Assembly: GCA_021833345.1 (NCBI GenBank)
Contig: JAKBFW010000002.1
Location: forward strand, 12,528-49,196
Direction: 5' to 3'
DNA from: Pseudomonadota bacterium
Lineage (GTDB): Bacteria; Actinomycetota; Actinomycetes; Actinomycetales; Cellulomonadaceae
DNA length: 36,669 bases
Below, one piece after another: positions 26,735-36,625 of the stretch (its first letter is position 1; every line of letters starts with the position of its first letter). A program made the translations under genes and the position numbers. The notes below the pieces were generated by a model. That model did not search any database. It had not been told where the DNA came from and saw nothing but the letters and a program-made list of their open reading frames with translations.

Positions 26735-27637
26735 ATGGCGGCTGTGACGACCCGGCCCAGGCGACGACGGACGCGGTTCGCCCGGACCCTCGTCTGGCTG
26801 TCGGCGCTGCTCGTCGCCACCGTCGTCGCCGTCGTGCTCGTCCTGGACCGGACACAGGTGCTTCCCCTGGCGCAGGTGCGGTGCGCCGCGACGTCGGACG
26901 GGACCAGCTGGTACCTCACCCCGGAGCAGGCCGACAACGCGGCGCTGATCGCGGGGATCTCGATGCAGCGCGGGCTCCCGGCGCACGCGGCGACGATCGC
27001 GATCGCGACGGCCATGCAGGAGTCCAAGCTCGTCAACGTGACGCACGGCGATCGCGACTCGCTCGGCCTGTTCCAGCAACGGCCGTCCCAGGGCTGGGGA
27101 ACCGCCGCGCAGGTCGTCGACCCGGTCCATGCCACGAACGCGTTCTACGACGCCCTCATCGCCGTGCCGGGCTACGCGACGATGGCGGTCACCGCCGCGG
27201 CCCAGGCGGTCCAGCGGTCCGCCTTTCCCGAGGCCTACGCGCAGCACGAGGCCCAGGCGCGCGCGTGGGCGTCGGCCCTCACGGGATTCTCGACCAGCGC
27301 TGTGACGTGCCACCTGCGTGCCCCTGACGCAGCCGGCGGCGCTGAGTCGTTCGCCACGCATGTCCGCCGCGACCTCGGTCCGCTCGCGGTCACGCCCGGG
27401 TCGGCCACCCCGGCCGGTCTGCCGATCGTCGTGACGACCGCGACCGGCGTGCCGGCGGACGCGCGCGCCCGTCAGGCGTGGTCCACGGCCGAGGGCGTCG
27501 TGGCCATCGCCCAGGCCGAGCAGGTGACCGTGGTCACCGTCGCGGACCAGGAGTGGACCCGCGCCCGCGGGACGTGGCAGGCGTCAGGAACGACGGTGCC
27601 GACCGGCGAGGTCCACGTGACGCTCGCCGTCGGCTGA
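26735..27637 (+). CDS. Membrane-anchored lysozyme-like protein of a conserved actinobacterial family
   Basis: A 300-residue protein with an Arg-rich N-terminus, one membrane helix near 18-38 (LVWLSALLVATVVAVVLVL) and an extracellular domain. LTPEQADNAALIAGISMQRGLPAHAATIAIATAMQESKL is followed by GDRDSLGLFQQRPSQGWG and VDPVHATNAFYDAL. The Glu in MQESK (about 96) and the following GLFQQRPSQGWG resemble the E-S-x-x-G-L-x-Q layout of lytic transglycosylase folds. I infer a peptidoglycan-binding or cleaving role. As I recall, relatives are sometimes labelled heavy metal transporter, for which I see no support. The C-terminal 90 residues look like a separate small domain. It follows dapD and converges on gltA with eight bases between. 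Confidence 0.8.
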   Translation: MAAVTTRPRRRRTRFARTLVWLSALLVATVVAVVLVLDRTQVLPLAQVRCAATSDGTSWYLTPEQADNAALIAGISMQRGLPAHAATIAIATAMQESKLVNVTHGDRDSLGLFQQRPSQGWGTAAQVVDPVHATNAFYDALIAVPGYATMAVTAAAQAVQRSAFPEAYAQHEAQARAWASALTGFSTSAVTCHLRAPDAAGGAESFATHVRRDLGPLAVTPGSATPAGLPIVVTTATGVPADARARQAWSTAEGVVAIAQAEQVTVVTVADQEWTRARGTWQASGTTVPTGEVHVTLAVG

Positions 27638-27645
27638 GTCGCCCG

Positions 27646-28944
27646 TCAGCGTTCGTCGACCGCCACGTAGTCCCGCTCGACGGCGCCCGTGTAGACCTGG
27701 CGCGGCCGGCCGATCTTGGTCTGCGGGTCGAGCATCATCTCGCGCCACTGGGCGATCCAGCCCGGCATCCGACCGAGCACGAACAGCGGGGTGAACATCG
27801 CCTCCGAGAAGCCCATCGCCTTGTAGATCAGCCCGGTGTAGAAGTCGACGTTCGGGTAGAGCTTCCGCTCGATGAAGTAGTCGTCGTGCAACGCGATCTC
27901 CTCGAGGCGCAGCGCGATGTCGAGGAGCTCGTCGTTCTTCCCGAGCGACGAGAGCACGGCATGGGTGCTCTTCTTCACGATCGCGGCACGCGGGTCGTAG
28001 TTCTTGTAGACGCGGTGCCCGAACCCCATCAGGCGGACACCCGCCTCCTTGTTCTTGACCCGGGTCATGAACTCCGTGGCGTCGCCGCCGTTGGCCTTGA
28101 TCTCGGTGAGCATCTTGAGCACCGACTCGTTCGCCCCCCCGTGGAGCGGGCCCGAGAGGGCGTTCACTCCCGCGGCGACCGACGCGTAGATGTTGGCGTG
28201 GCTCGAGCCGACCATCCGCACCGTCGAGGTCGAGCAGTTCTGCTCGTGGTCCGCGTGCAGGATCAGCAGCTGGTCGAGCGCGTCCACGACGACGGGGTCC
28301 GGCTCGTACTGCTGGTACGGGACCGCGAAGGTCATCCGGAGGAAGTCGTCCACGTAGCCGCGGGAGTAGTCCGGGTACAGCAGCGGCTCCCCACGGCGGG
28401 TGCGGTGCAGGTAGGACGTCACGGTGCGGGTCTTCGCCAGGATGAGCACGGTCGCGAGCTCGACGGTCTCCGGGTCGAACGGGTCGAGCGACTCCGGGTA
28501 GAACGTCGCGAGCGCGTTGAGCGCCGAGGACATCACGGCCATCGGGTGCGCGTTGCGCGGGAAGGTCCCCATGAAGGTCCGGAAGTCCTCGTGCACGAGC
28601 GTGTGGCGGTTGACCCGTTCCACGAACGCGTCGAGCTCGCTCGGGCTCGGCAGCTCGCCGTTGATGAGCAGGTACGCGACCTCGAGGAAGGACGACTTCT
28701 CGGCGAGCTGCTCGATCGGGTAGCCGCGGTAGCGCAGGATTCCGGCGTCACCGTCGATGTACGTGATCTTCGACTCGCACGACGCGGTGTTCGTGTACCC
28801 CGGGTCGACGGTGACGAGACCTGTCTCCTTGAGGAGCGACGACACGACGATGCCGCTGTTGCCCTCGGTTGCCGGGACGACGGGAAGGTCGTGGGACCGC
28901 CCGTCCACCACGAGCTGAACGACTGCCTGGGTGGGCTCGGACAT
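27646..28944 (-). CDS. gltA: Citrate synthase (hexameric type)
   Basis: Condenses oxaloacetate and acetyl-CoA to citrate, opening the TCA cycle. The 432-residue product has the N-terminal beta domain of the bacterial type II enzyme (DPGYTNTASCESKITYIDGDAGILRYRGYPIEQLAE). It carries LHADHEQNCSTSTVR (His233), SGPLHGGANE (catalytic His268), GFGHRVYKNYDPRA (His310) and NVDFYTGLIY (catalytic Asp367). The ATG at 28944 has AGGAGAGG upstream; the 487-residue track ORF runs into the leader. The 186-base gap upstream contains a promoter-like TACGGT near 29053-29058 and a CRP/GlxR-like palindrome. Confidence 0.97.
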   Translation of the reverse strand: MSEPTQAVVQLVVDGRSHDLPVVPATEGNSGIVVSSLLKETGLVTVDPGYTNTASCESKITYIDGDAGILRYRGYPIEQLAEKSSFLEVAYLLINGELPSPSELDAFVERVNRHTLVHEDFRTFMGTFPRNAHPMAVMSSALNALATFYPESLDPFDPETVELATVLILAKTRTVTSYLHRTRRGEPLLYPDYSRGYVDDFLRMTFAVPYQQYEPDPVVVDALDQLLILHADHEQNCSTSTVRMVGSSHANIYASVAAGVNALSGPLHGGANESVLKMLTEIKANGGDATEFMTRVKNKEAGVRLMGFGHRVYKNYDPRAAIVKKSTHAVLSSLGKNDELLDIALRLEEIALHDDYFIERKLYPNVDFYTGLIYKAMGFSEAMFTPLFVLGRMPGWIAQWREMMLDPQTKIGRPRQVYTGAVERDYVAVDER

Positions 28945-29113
28945 GCGGATCCTCTCCTGGCGTCGGTGACCGCGCACGCTGCGCGGATGACGCGTCTCTC
29001 GCTGCGATGTCGACGTCGACAACCGGCTGTCAGCCCTCGTTGGCCTTGACCGACCGTATCTTCGCATACCAGGCCATGACTCATCGTTGCGGGCCTGAAG
29101 GTCCTTCATCCCG

Positions 29114-29129
29114 AGTGACTCACGTCACA
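29114..29129. promoter_or_regulatory. CRP/GlxR-like palindrome upstream of gltA
   Basis: AGTGA-N6-TCACA, nine of ten matches to the CRP/GlxR consensus TGTGA-N6-TCACA, with an inner perfect GTGAC/GTCAC dyad. It lies between the dapC stop and gltA, about 75 bases upstream of the likely gltA transcription start. GlxR is known to control gltA in Corynebacterium; a site here is inference. Confidence 0.5.
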
Positions 29130-29130
29130 G

Positions 29131-30252
29131 TCATGCGCCGGTCAGGCGCGCGGCAGCCTCCCCGACCCTCTCGTCCGACGCGGTGAGTGCGATCCGCACG
29201 TGCTCCCTGCCCGCGGAACCGTAGAACGAGCCCGGGGCGACCAGTATGCCGTGCTCGGCCAGGTCCGAGACCGTCGTCCAGCAGTCCTGGGACCCGGACT
29301 CCGGGCGCGCCCAGAGATACAGCCCCGCCTCGGACCCGTCGACGGCGAGGCCGGCGTCGGCCAGGCCTGCCAGCAGGACGGCCCGACGACGCCGGTACAC
29401 CTCGCGCTGGGCGGTGACGTGGGCGTCGTCACCGAGCGCCGCCGTCATGGCCGCCTGGACCGGGCCGGGGACGATCATGCCCGCGTGCTTGCGGATCTCG
29501 AGCAGGTGCGAGACGAGGACCGGGTCACCGGCCGCGAAGGCCGCGCGGTAACCCGCGAGGTTCGACTGCTTCGACAGCGAGTAGAGCGCCAGCACACCCG
29601 TGGGATCGCCGCCGGTCACCCGGGGGTCCAGGATGCTCGGCACGCCGGTCGACGCCCAGGGCTCCTCCCAGGCGAGCTCCGCGTAGCACTCGTCCGCCAC
29701 GACGACCGCGCCGATCGCCCGCGCGGCCTCGACGACGCCGCGCAGCTCCTCGACCGAGCGGACCGTTCCGTCCGGGTTGCCGGGCGAGTTGACCCAGACG
29801 AGCCGGACGGCGCCGTCCCAGTCCGCGATGTCGTCCGCCGGCAGCGGAGCAGCACCCGCGAGCCGCGCGCCGACGTCGTAGGTCGGGTACGCGGTCGCCG
29901 GGTGCACCACGACGTCGCCCGCGCCGAGACCGAGCAGGGAGGGCAACCACGCGACGATCTCCTTGGAACCGATCGTCGGGAGCACCGCCTCCGGGTCGAG
30001 GTCGACGACCCCGCGCCGACGCGCGAACCAGGCGACCACCGCGTCACGCAGCTCCGGCGTGCCGTGCGTGGTGGGGTAGCCGTGCGCATCGGAGGCCGCC
30101 GCCAGCGCCGCACGGACCAGGTCCGGTGTCGCGTCCACCGGCGTCCCGACGGACAGGTCCACGATGCCTCGAGGATGCGCCCGGGCGATCCGCGCGTACG
30201 GCTCGAGGGTGTCCCAGGGAAAGTCAGGCAGCGTCCCGGTGATCAGGCCCAC
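29131..30252 (-). CDS. dapC: Succinyldiaminopimelate transaminase
   Basis: PLP-dependent class I aminotransferase converting N-succinyl-2-amino-6-ketopimelate to N-succinyl-diaminopimelate, between DapD and DapE. The 373-residue product has IVDLSVGTPVD, YPTTHGTPELRDAV, NSPGNPDG (155-162), VVADECYAEL (187-192) and the PLP lysine in LYSLSKQSNLAGYR (Lys228), with the substrate Arg near the end (REHVRIALT). GTG 30252 is six bases after the fdxA stop, so the two form an operon. The dapC-fdxA pair is conserved in mycobacteria (fdxC-dapC). General aminotransferase annotation is possible, but context and motif set favour DapC. Confidence 0.92.
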   Translation of the reverse strand: MGLITGTLPDFPWDTLEPYARIARAHPRGIVDLSVGTPVDATPDLVRAALAAASDAHGYPTTHGTPELRDAVVAWFARRRGVVDLDPEAVLPTIGSKEIVAWLPSLLGLGAGDVVVHPATAYPTYDVGARLAGAAPLPADDIADWDGAVRLVWVNSPGNPDGTVRSVEELRGVVEAARAIGAVVVADECYAELAWEEPWASTGVPSILDPRVTGGDPTGVLALYSLSKQSNLAGYRAAFAAGDPVLVSHLLEIRKHAGMIVPGPVQAAMTAALGDDAHVTAQREVYRRRRAVLLAGLADAGLAVDGSEAGLYLWARPESGSQDCWTTVSDLAEHGILVAPGSFYGSAGREHVRIALTASDERVGEAAARLTGA

Positions 30253-30258
30253 GGCGGT

Positions 30259-30585
30259 TCAGTCGCCGACGACCTGCAGCGGCAGGGTCGCGATGATCGG
30301 GTGGTCCTTGGGGATCACGCCCATCTTCGCGGCACCGCCCGGGGAGCCGAGGTCGTCGAAGAACTCGACGTTCGCGCGGTAGTACTCGCTCCACTGCTCC
30401 GGGACGTCGTCCTCGTAGTAGATCGCCTCGACCGGGCACACCGGCTCGCAGGCCCCGCAGTCCACGCACTCGTCCGGGTGGATGTACAAGGACCGTTCCC
30501 CCTCGTAGATGCAGTCCACGGGGCACTCCTCGATGCACGCCTTGTCCTTGACATCCACGCACGGCTGAGCGATCACATACGTCAC
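30259..30585 (-). CDS. fdxA: Seven-iron ferredoxin (3Fe-4S plus 4Fe-4S)
   Basis: Small cytosolic electron carrier of 108 residues. Eight cysteines occur in the order of Azotobacter ferredoxin I: Cys9, Cys17, Cys21, Cys25, Cys40, Cys43, Cys46 and Cys50. By analogy Cys9, 17 and 50 hold the 3Fe cluster, Cys21, 40, 43 and 46 the 4Fe cluster, and Cys25 is free. The C-terminal half (YYRANVEFFDDLGSPGGAAKMGV) is the usual extension of this subgroup. GTG 30585 has GGAGGT five bases upstream. It is the first gene before dapC. Redox partners are unknown. The symbol fdxC is used for the mycobacterial equivalent. Confidence 0.95.
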   Translation of the reverse strand: MTYVIAQPCVDVKDKACIEECPVDCIYEGERSLYIHPDECVDCGACEPVCPVEAIYYEDDVPEQWSEYYRANVEFFDDLGSPGGAAKMGVIPKDHPIIATLPLQVVGD

Positions 30586-30636
30586 TGTCGACCTCCACTG
30601 GCCTGTCGAGGCGACGCCCTGCCGGGCGCCCCGGCC

Positions 30637-30642
30637 TAGTAT
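30637..30642 (+). promoter_or_regulatory. Candidate -10 in the fdxA/73-residue protein divergent region
   Basis: TAGTAT on the plus strand, seven bases before GTG 30650. The same bases read ATACTA on the minus strand and could serve fdxA in reverse. Confidence 0.5.
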
Positions 30643-30649
30643 CTCTCAG

Positions 30650-30682
30650 GTGACAGCACCCCGAGCCGCGTCGTCCACATGA
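30650..30682 (+). other. Possible leaderless 10-codon ORF coupled to the next gene
   Basis: GTG at 30650, seven bases after TAGTAT, opens a frame VTAPRAASST that stops at TGA overlapping the next gene's ATG (ATGA at 30679-30682). This arrangement would let leaderless ribosomes deliver translation to the downstream gene, which lacks a clear ribosome binding site. It may be chance. Confidence 0.35.
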
Positions 30683-30900
30683 CGCCCGCACCCGCCCCGC
30701 CCTGGCACGACTGGCCGCTCGGCGTGCGCGTCGTGGTCAGGCGCCGCCTGCCCGAGGGCGGATACTCCGACGTCCTGGGCGAGCTCGTCGGCTCCGGCCC
30801 AGCGGGTGTGACGGTCCGCAGCCGCCACGGCGACGTGGACGTCCGCGCCGAGGACATCGCCATCGGGAAGATCGTCCCGCCCCGGCCGCGGCGCGACTGA
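30679..30900 (+). CDS. Small SH3-like protein resembling an N-terminal domain of actinobacterial GNAT acetyltransferases
   Basis: A 73-residue protein, divergent from fdxA and convergent with the VanW gene. The core GVRVVVRRRLPEGGYSDVLGELVGSGPAGVTVRSRHGDVDVRAEDIAIGKIVPPRP is a run of beta strands. From memory it resembles the N-terminal domain fused to a GNAT acetyltransferase next to fdxA and dapC in Streptomyces (FTDTVGVL...GERVRV...VAGKVVP). Here the acetyltransferase part is absent: the frame stops after GKIVPP and no GNAT sequence follows before the VanW gene. So it is either a free-standing form or the remnant of the fusion. Function unknown. Confidence 0.7.
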   Translation: MTPAPAPPWHDWPLGVRVVVRRRLPEGGYSDVLGELVGSGPAGVTVRSRHGDVDVRAEDIAIGKIVPPRPRRD

Positions 30901-30910
30901 ACGCGCGACG

Positions 30911-32680
30911 TCAGCCGCAGGTCACCGCGTTCTGCGGGTCGTACCGCCAGGTCTTCGGCTCGACCGACGTCACGACGCCGTCGAGCGACACCGTCCGGGT
31001 CACCGTGACCGTGAAGCCGGGGTTGCCCGCGCTCGACGGGGTGCACCCGGCCGCTGTCGAGTGCACCGTCGTCGGGATCACGATGTTCGAGCGTGGACTC
31101 GTGGTCGACCCCACGGTCCAGTACGTCGTGCTCCAGACCCGCACGTGCACCTGGTTGTCCGCGACCCACGCCTGGAGCAGCGCACCGTAGGGGGTGTTGT
31201 TCTTGAAGCGCACATCGATCTGCCCCTGGAACACCGTCGCCTCGCGGCCCTCCGGGTAGCGCGAGAAGTAGTAGCTGTGCGGCCGGTGCTCCACGTCCTC
31301 GAAGCCCGCGAAGTACGCGGCGTTGTAGACCGTCGTCCCCATCTGCGACAGCCCGCCGCCGACGCCGGTCGTGAAGAACCCGTTCTCGATCTGGCCCCCG
31401 GGGACGTAGCCGCCGGCCTCCGTGACCGGCGCGAGCACCGTGTTGATCGAGAACGTCCCACCCGGCAGGACGAGGCTTCCGTTGACCTTCTCGGAGCCTC
31501 GCACCAGGTTCTGCGTCCGGACGGGGTCGGCCGTGAGGTCGGTGGCGAACTCGGAGACGATCTCCGTGATGCCGAGCTTCTGGAGCGCCTCGGTGGTCTC
31601 GGCAGGCTGGGTGACGGCGAGGGCCACCCGGGCGGTCCGATCCGTCGACCTGCTCGCCGCGCTCACCGCCTCGGCGAGCGCGATCGGGTCCAGCGTGGTG
31701 CCCGCCGTGCCCGGCACCACGACCGGCGCATCGTTGACGAAGGCGAACGAGGCGTTCGCGGCGGACGTGAGCAGGTGGGTCGTCCGCGAGACGACTGCCG
31801 CGGCGAGCGTGCCGCCGTCGAGGTCAAGCTCGAGCCCGGAACGTCCCGGGACGAACGAGGCGGCATCGGTCAGCACCGAGACGGGGAGCTGCGCGACCTG
31901 GTCCGCCACGGCCACCGCGACCGGCGCCGCGACGAGGGGCGAGGCGAGCGTCGCCATCGCCGTGTCGAGCTCGGTCTGCCCGATCGCGGGGTCGACGGAC
32001 GTCGCCGGCAGCACGACCGGGCGGGCCGCGGTGAGCCATCGGGTCCGCAGGAGGTCGGCCGTCCTCGCGACGTCGAGCGCGGTCCCGACGACCGGTGCGG
32101 TCGCGTGCGGCGCCCCGTCGACGAACACGATCGTCCCGTCGACCGGCGGCGTCGCGACGGCATCCGCGAGGCCGGCCAACGCGGCCGTGAACGTCGCCTG
32201 GTCCACGACGGTCACCGGTGCGGCGGCGCCTGCGCCGAAGATCTGCTTCCACAGTCCCGCCGGGTGCAGGTCGAAGCCCGTCAGCGAGTCGACCGTGGCA
32301 CGCGTGTCGAGACGGAGCCCCGACGTGGCCGGGTCGAGCGTCGTGCTCTTGGCCCCGAGCTCGACCGGGATCGGCTCGGCCGCCACGCTCGCCAACGTCG
32401 CGTCCAGCGCCGTCAGGGCGGCCGAGGCCGTCTTCCCGCCGATCGCCACCCCGGCGACGGTCGTCCCGCGTGGGACCCTCTCCGCGAACGCCCAGCACGC
32501 ACCGACGTAGGCACCCGCGAGCACGACGACGGTCGCGAGGGTGACGAGCGCGACCCGACGGGCGCTCCGCCGGGGCTGCTCCGGCTCGAAGACGGCCAGG
32601 GGCGACGTCGTGCCGGGCACCGGGTCGACCGGGCCTTCTCCGGCCTCGGGCCCGTCGTCGTGCGTGCCGTCCGTGCCCAT
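30911..32680 (-). CDS. VanW-family protein with peptidoglycan-binding-like repeats
   Basis: A 589-residue membrane-anchored protein. A cytoplasmic Asp/Glu/Pro-rich tail of about 40 residues precedes one membrane helix (43-65). Then come two repeat regions of the PG_binding_4/YoaR kind (VPRGTTVAGVAIGGKTASAA..., and LVAAPVAVAVADQVAQLPVSVLTDAASFVPG...), and a VanW domain (VRGSEKVNGSLVLPGGTFSINTVLAPVTEAGGYVPG, GGGLSQMGTTVYNAAYFAGF, EHRPHSYYFSRYPEGREATV). The protein acts outside the cell, probably at the wall. VanW was found with glycopeptide-resistance genes but has no proven enzymatic role; no van genes are here. ATG 32680 has GGGAGGA upstream. GTG 32722, six bases after TAGACT, is an alternative leaderless start adding 14 residues. 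Confidence 0.88.
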   Translation of the reverse strand: MGTDGTHDDGPEAGEGPVDPVPGTTSPLAVFEPEQPRRSARRVALVTLATVVVLAGAYVGACWAFAERVPRGTTVAGVAIGGKTASAALTALDATLASVAAEPIPVELGAKSTTLDPATSGLRLDTRATVDSLTGFDLHPAGLWKQIFGAGAAAPVTVVDQATFTAALAGLADAVATPPVDGTIVFVDGAPHATAPVVGTALDVARTADLLRTRWLTAARPVVLPATSVDPAIGQTELDTAMATLASPLVAAPVAVAVADQVAQLPVSVLTDAASFVPGRSGLELDLDGGTLAAAVVSRTTHLLTSAANASFAFVNDAPVVVPGTAGTTLDPIALAEAVSAASRSTDRTARVALAVTQPAETTEALQKLGITEIVSEFATDLTADPVRTQNLVRGSEKVNGSLVLPGGTFSINTVLAPVTEAGGYVPGGQIENGFFTTGVGGGLSQMGTTVYNAAYFAGFEDVEHRPHSYYFSRYPEGREATVFQGQIDVRFKNNTPYGALLQAWVADNQVHVRVWSTTYWTVGSTTSPRSNIVIPTTVHSTAAGCTPSSAGNPGFTVTVTRTVSLDGVVTSVEPKTWRYDPQNAVTCG

Positions 32681-32728
32681 GGCGTCGTCCTCCCGCCCGT
32701 CTCGCACGAGGCGCCCTCGCACGGCGCG

Positions 32729-32734
32729 AGTCTA
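32729..32734 (-). promoter_or_regulatory. Candidate -10 of the VanW-family gene
   Basis: TAGACT on the minus strand, six bases before GTG 32722. It fits either a leaderless start at that GTG or a 42-base leader before ATG 32680. Confidence 0.5.
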
Positions 32735-32772
32735 GGGTCAGGTCGCCCGCGACCGGCCCGGTGCCGCGCCGG

Positions 32773-33261
32773 TCAGGGCACGGGTCGGAGTCGACCGCGG
32801 AGGTGGACGAGCCCGCCGGCACCGAGGTCGCCGACCGCTGCGGACAGGACGTCACCGACCACGATGTCGTGGTCACCCGCGCGGTGGATCGCGGAGGTCC
32901 GGCACTCGAACCAGGCGGATGCCCCGTCGAGGAGCGCCGCGCCCGACAGCGCTCCCACCCGGAACGGGACGTGGGCCAGCTGCCCGACGACGGGCCTGCC
33001 GGGCGACGCGAACCAGTCCGCCACCGGCGCACCCGCGTCCGAGAGCACCGAGACGGCCCATCGATCGACCTCGTCGAGCACGTCGCGGAACCGTGACTCG
33101 ACGTGGACGCAGAAGAGCAGCAAGGGCGGGTCGAGCGACACGGACGTCAGCGTGCTGGCCGTCATCGCGTGATCGAGACCCTGGTGGTGGGCGCTGATCA
33201 CGACGACGCCGTCCGGCAGCCGCGACACCGCGGAGCGGAACTCGTCAGGCGTCGGCGTCAT
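32773..33261 (-). CDS. Flavin reductase-like, FMN-binding domain protein
   Basis: A 162-residue protein of the flavin reductase (HpaC/split-barrel) family, which binds FMN and passes reducing power from NAD(P)H to free flavin or a partner oxygenase. The sequence FRSAVSRLPDGVVVISAHHQGLDHAMTASTLTSVSLDPPLLLFCVHVESRF holds the family's FMN-contact segments, followed by WAVSVLSD and a late GDHDIVVGDV. No oxygenase partner is nearby, so its substrate system is unknown. ATG 33261 overlaps the end of the small membrane protein gene by 17 bases and has GGAGG nine bases upstream. It is probably co-transcribed with mshB. Confidence 0.88.
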   Translation of the reverse strand: MTPTPDEFRSAVSRLPDGVVVISAHHQGLDHAMTASTLTSVSLDPPLLLFCVHVESRFRDVLDEVDRWAVSVLSDAGAPVADWFASPGRPVVGQLAHVPFRVGALSGAALLDGASAWFECRTSAIHRAGDHDIVVGDVLSAAVGDLGAGGLVHLRGRLRPVP

Positions 33262-33685
33262 CCCCGTCCGCCTCCGCCCCGGCCACCATCACCGCGCCGA
33301 CCCCGGTCCGCTGCCGCGGTACGTCCTGGAACCAACGGGACGGCAGGAACGCCGAGGCGGCGATCGGCACCCACGCGCCGAGGATCCAGATCTGACCGAG
33401 GATCGTCCAGCTCGCCGTCCCGCCCGGGATCAGGACGTCGCCTCCCGGGCCTCGCAGGCTCAGGACGAAGACGACGGCGCCCCAGGCCACCGCGTACGCC
33501 AGCAGGGCGACGAGTCCGCCCCAGGCGCGCACCGTCACGGCTCCCGCGAGCACGAGGAGCAGCACGAGCACCAACCCCCACGGCGGGACGGACCGGTGCT
33601 CGACGGTGCCCAGGGCACCGACCACGGCTCCGAGGACGAGAGAGCCGACGATGCGGGGCACCACCGCGGCGGAGAGTCTCAGCAC
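33245..33685 (-). CDS. Small integral membrane protein downstream of mshB
   Basis: A 146-residue protein with about four membrane segments (AAVVPRIVGSLVLGAVVGAL, WGLVLVLLLVLAGAVTV, GLVALLAYAVAWGAVVFVLSL, ILGQIWILGAWVPIAASAFL) and a short acidic tail. I do not recognise it with confidence; a protein of this kind (possibly the DUF6113 group) is often found after mshB in actinobacteria. I chose GTG 33685, which lies five bases after the mshB stop and seven bases after TAGCCT; the track start at 33742 lies inside mshB. The last 17 bases overlap the flavin reductase gene. Confidence 0.72.
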   Translation of the reverse strand: MLRLSAAVVPRIVGSLVLGAVVGALGTVEHRSVPPWGLVLVLLLVLAGAVTVRAWGGLVALLAYAVAWGAVVFVLSLRGPGGDVLIPGGTASWTILGQIWILGAWVPIAASAFLPSRWFQDVPRQRTGVGAVMVAGAEADGDDADA

Positions 33686-33690
33686 GTGCG

Positions 33691-34692
33691 TCAGGCTACC
33701 CGCGTCACACCGGCAGGCCACCACGCGAGGTCGTTCGCCCACCCCGGGGCGAACCGGTAGGACTCGCGACGGAGCACGGGCGCGAGCACGCCGTTGCTCA
33801 GCGCGTAGCAGCCGAGGACCGCCGACCCCGCGCTGGGCTCAGGCTCGATCCCGAGTGCCTGGACCTGCGTCCGGTGCGCCCGGAGCGCCTCGACGACGCG
33901 GCCGAGCACCGGTGCGACGTCGACCTGCAGCGCGACGGACGTCTCCGGCACGGCGACCGAGGGAAGCGGGCCGTCGGGATCGGGCAGCACGAGCGCGGCG
34001 CGGTCGGGCAGGTCCGCGACGACGCGCGTCGTGGCGAGCTCGCGCCAGGCGCCCCGCAGGGTCTCGGCGCCGATCGCGGTCCACAGGACGGCCTTGACGG
34101 CGTGGGGTTGCGCGCCTGAACCGCCCCCGTCCCCGTCGGCGGCGAGCAGCAGCGCACGCATCGTCACGTCGTGCGCCCTGACGTGGTCCGGGTGGCCGTA
34201 CCCACCGCCGGGCTCGTACGTCACGACGACGTCGGGCCGCCGTTCGCGGATGACCGCCGCGAGGCGCTCCGCCTGCTCGTCGATCGGCGCAGCCACGAGG
34301 GCGTCCGGGCCGAGAGACGCGGCTCGTCCGGCCTGCCCGGCAGCCGTCCATGCCATGCCGGAGTCCACATATCGCCGGGTCGGCCCCGCACCGCGCTCCG
34401 ACGCACCGGCGGCGAGCGCACCGCCCTCGATCGGGACCCGATCGAGGAGCACCCCGTCGGCGCCGAGTGCCCCCAACGCCGAGCCGAGCTCCGCCTCGCG
34501 ATGCGCCGCGAGGCGGAGACCGTCGCCCTCGAGATGGGCGAGCTCCGGCGGGATGACCTCGCCACGCTCGCCGCGCGTGCAGGTCACGACCGTCACCGGC
34601 AGGCCGGCCGCCGCCCAGGTTGCGATCAACGCGCCGGTGGCGAGGGTCTCGTCGTCCGGGTGCGCGTGGACGGCGAGCAGCCCGCCGGTCAC
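33691..34692 (-). CDS. mshB: GlcNAc-Ins deacetylase of mycothiol synthesis
   Basis: Zinc deacetylase that converts GlcNAc-inositol to GlcN-inositol, the second committed step to mycothiol, the main low-molecular-weight thiol of actinobacteria. The 333-residue product has the LmbE-type AVHAHPDDETLATGA (His11, Asp14 metal ligands, Asp13 catalytic), TCTRGERGEVIPPEL, and GGGYGHPDHVRAHDV (His167 and neighbours, third ligand). ALGADGVLLDRV and the C-terminal SNGVLAPVLRRESYRFAPG are typical of MshB rather than Mca. I chose GTG 34692, five bases after the typA stop; the track start at 34731 would overlap typA. Other mycothiol genes are not in this window. Confidence 0.9.
   Translation of the reverse strand: MTGGLLAVHAHPDDETLATGALIATWAAAGLPVTVVTCTRGERGEVIPPELAHLEGDGLRLAAHREAELGSALGALGADGVLLDRVPIEGGALAAGASERGAGPTRRYVDSGMAWTAAGQAGRAASLGPDALVAAPIDEQAERLAAVIRERRPDVVVTYEPGGGYGHPDHVRAHDVTMRALLLAADGDGGGSGAQPHAVKAVLWTAIGAETLRGAWRELATTRVVADLPDRAALVLPDPDGPLPSVAVPETSVALQVDVAPVLGRVVEALRAHRTQVQALGIEPEPSAGSAVLGCYALSNGVLAPVLRRESYRFAPGWANDLAWWPAGVTRVA
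33693..33698 (-). promoter_or_regulatory. Candidate -10 for the small membrane protein gene, inside the mshB end
   Basis: TAGCCT on the minus strand is formed by the last two mshB codons and the first base of its stop codon, and ends seven bases before GTG 33685. Confidence 0.45.
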
Positions 34693-34696
34693 GTGC

Positions 34697-36625
<1,929 letters not shown>

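Noticed and set aside
30911-32680. Glycopeptide (vancomycin) resistance locus
   Set aside because: VanW-family proteins are common in resistance-free Gram-positives and no vanHAX or vanRS genes are present.
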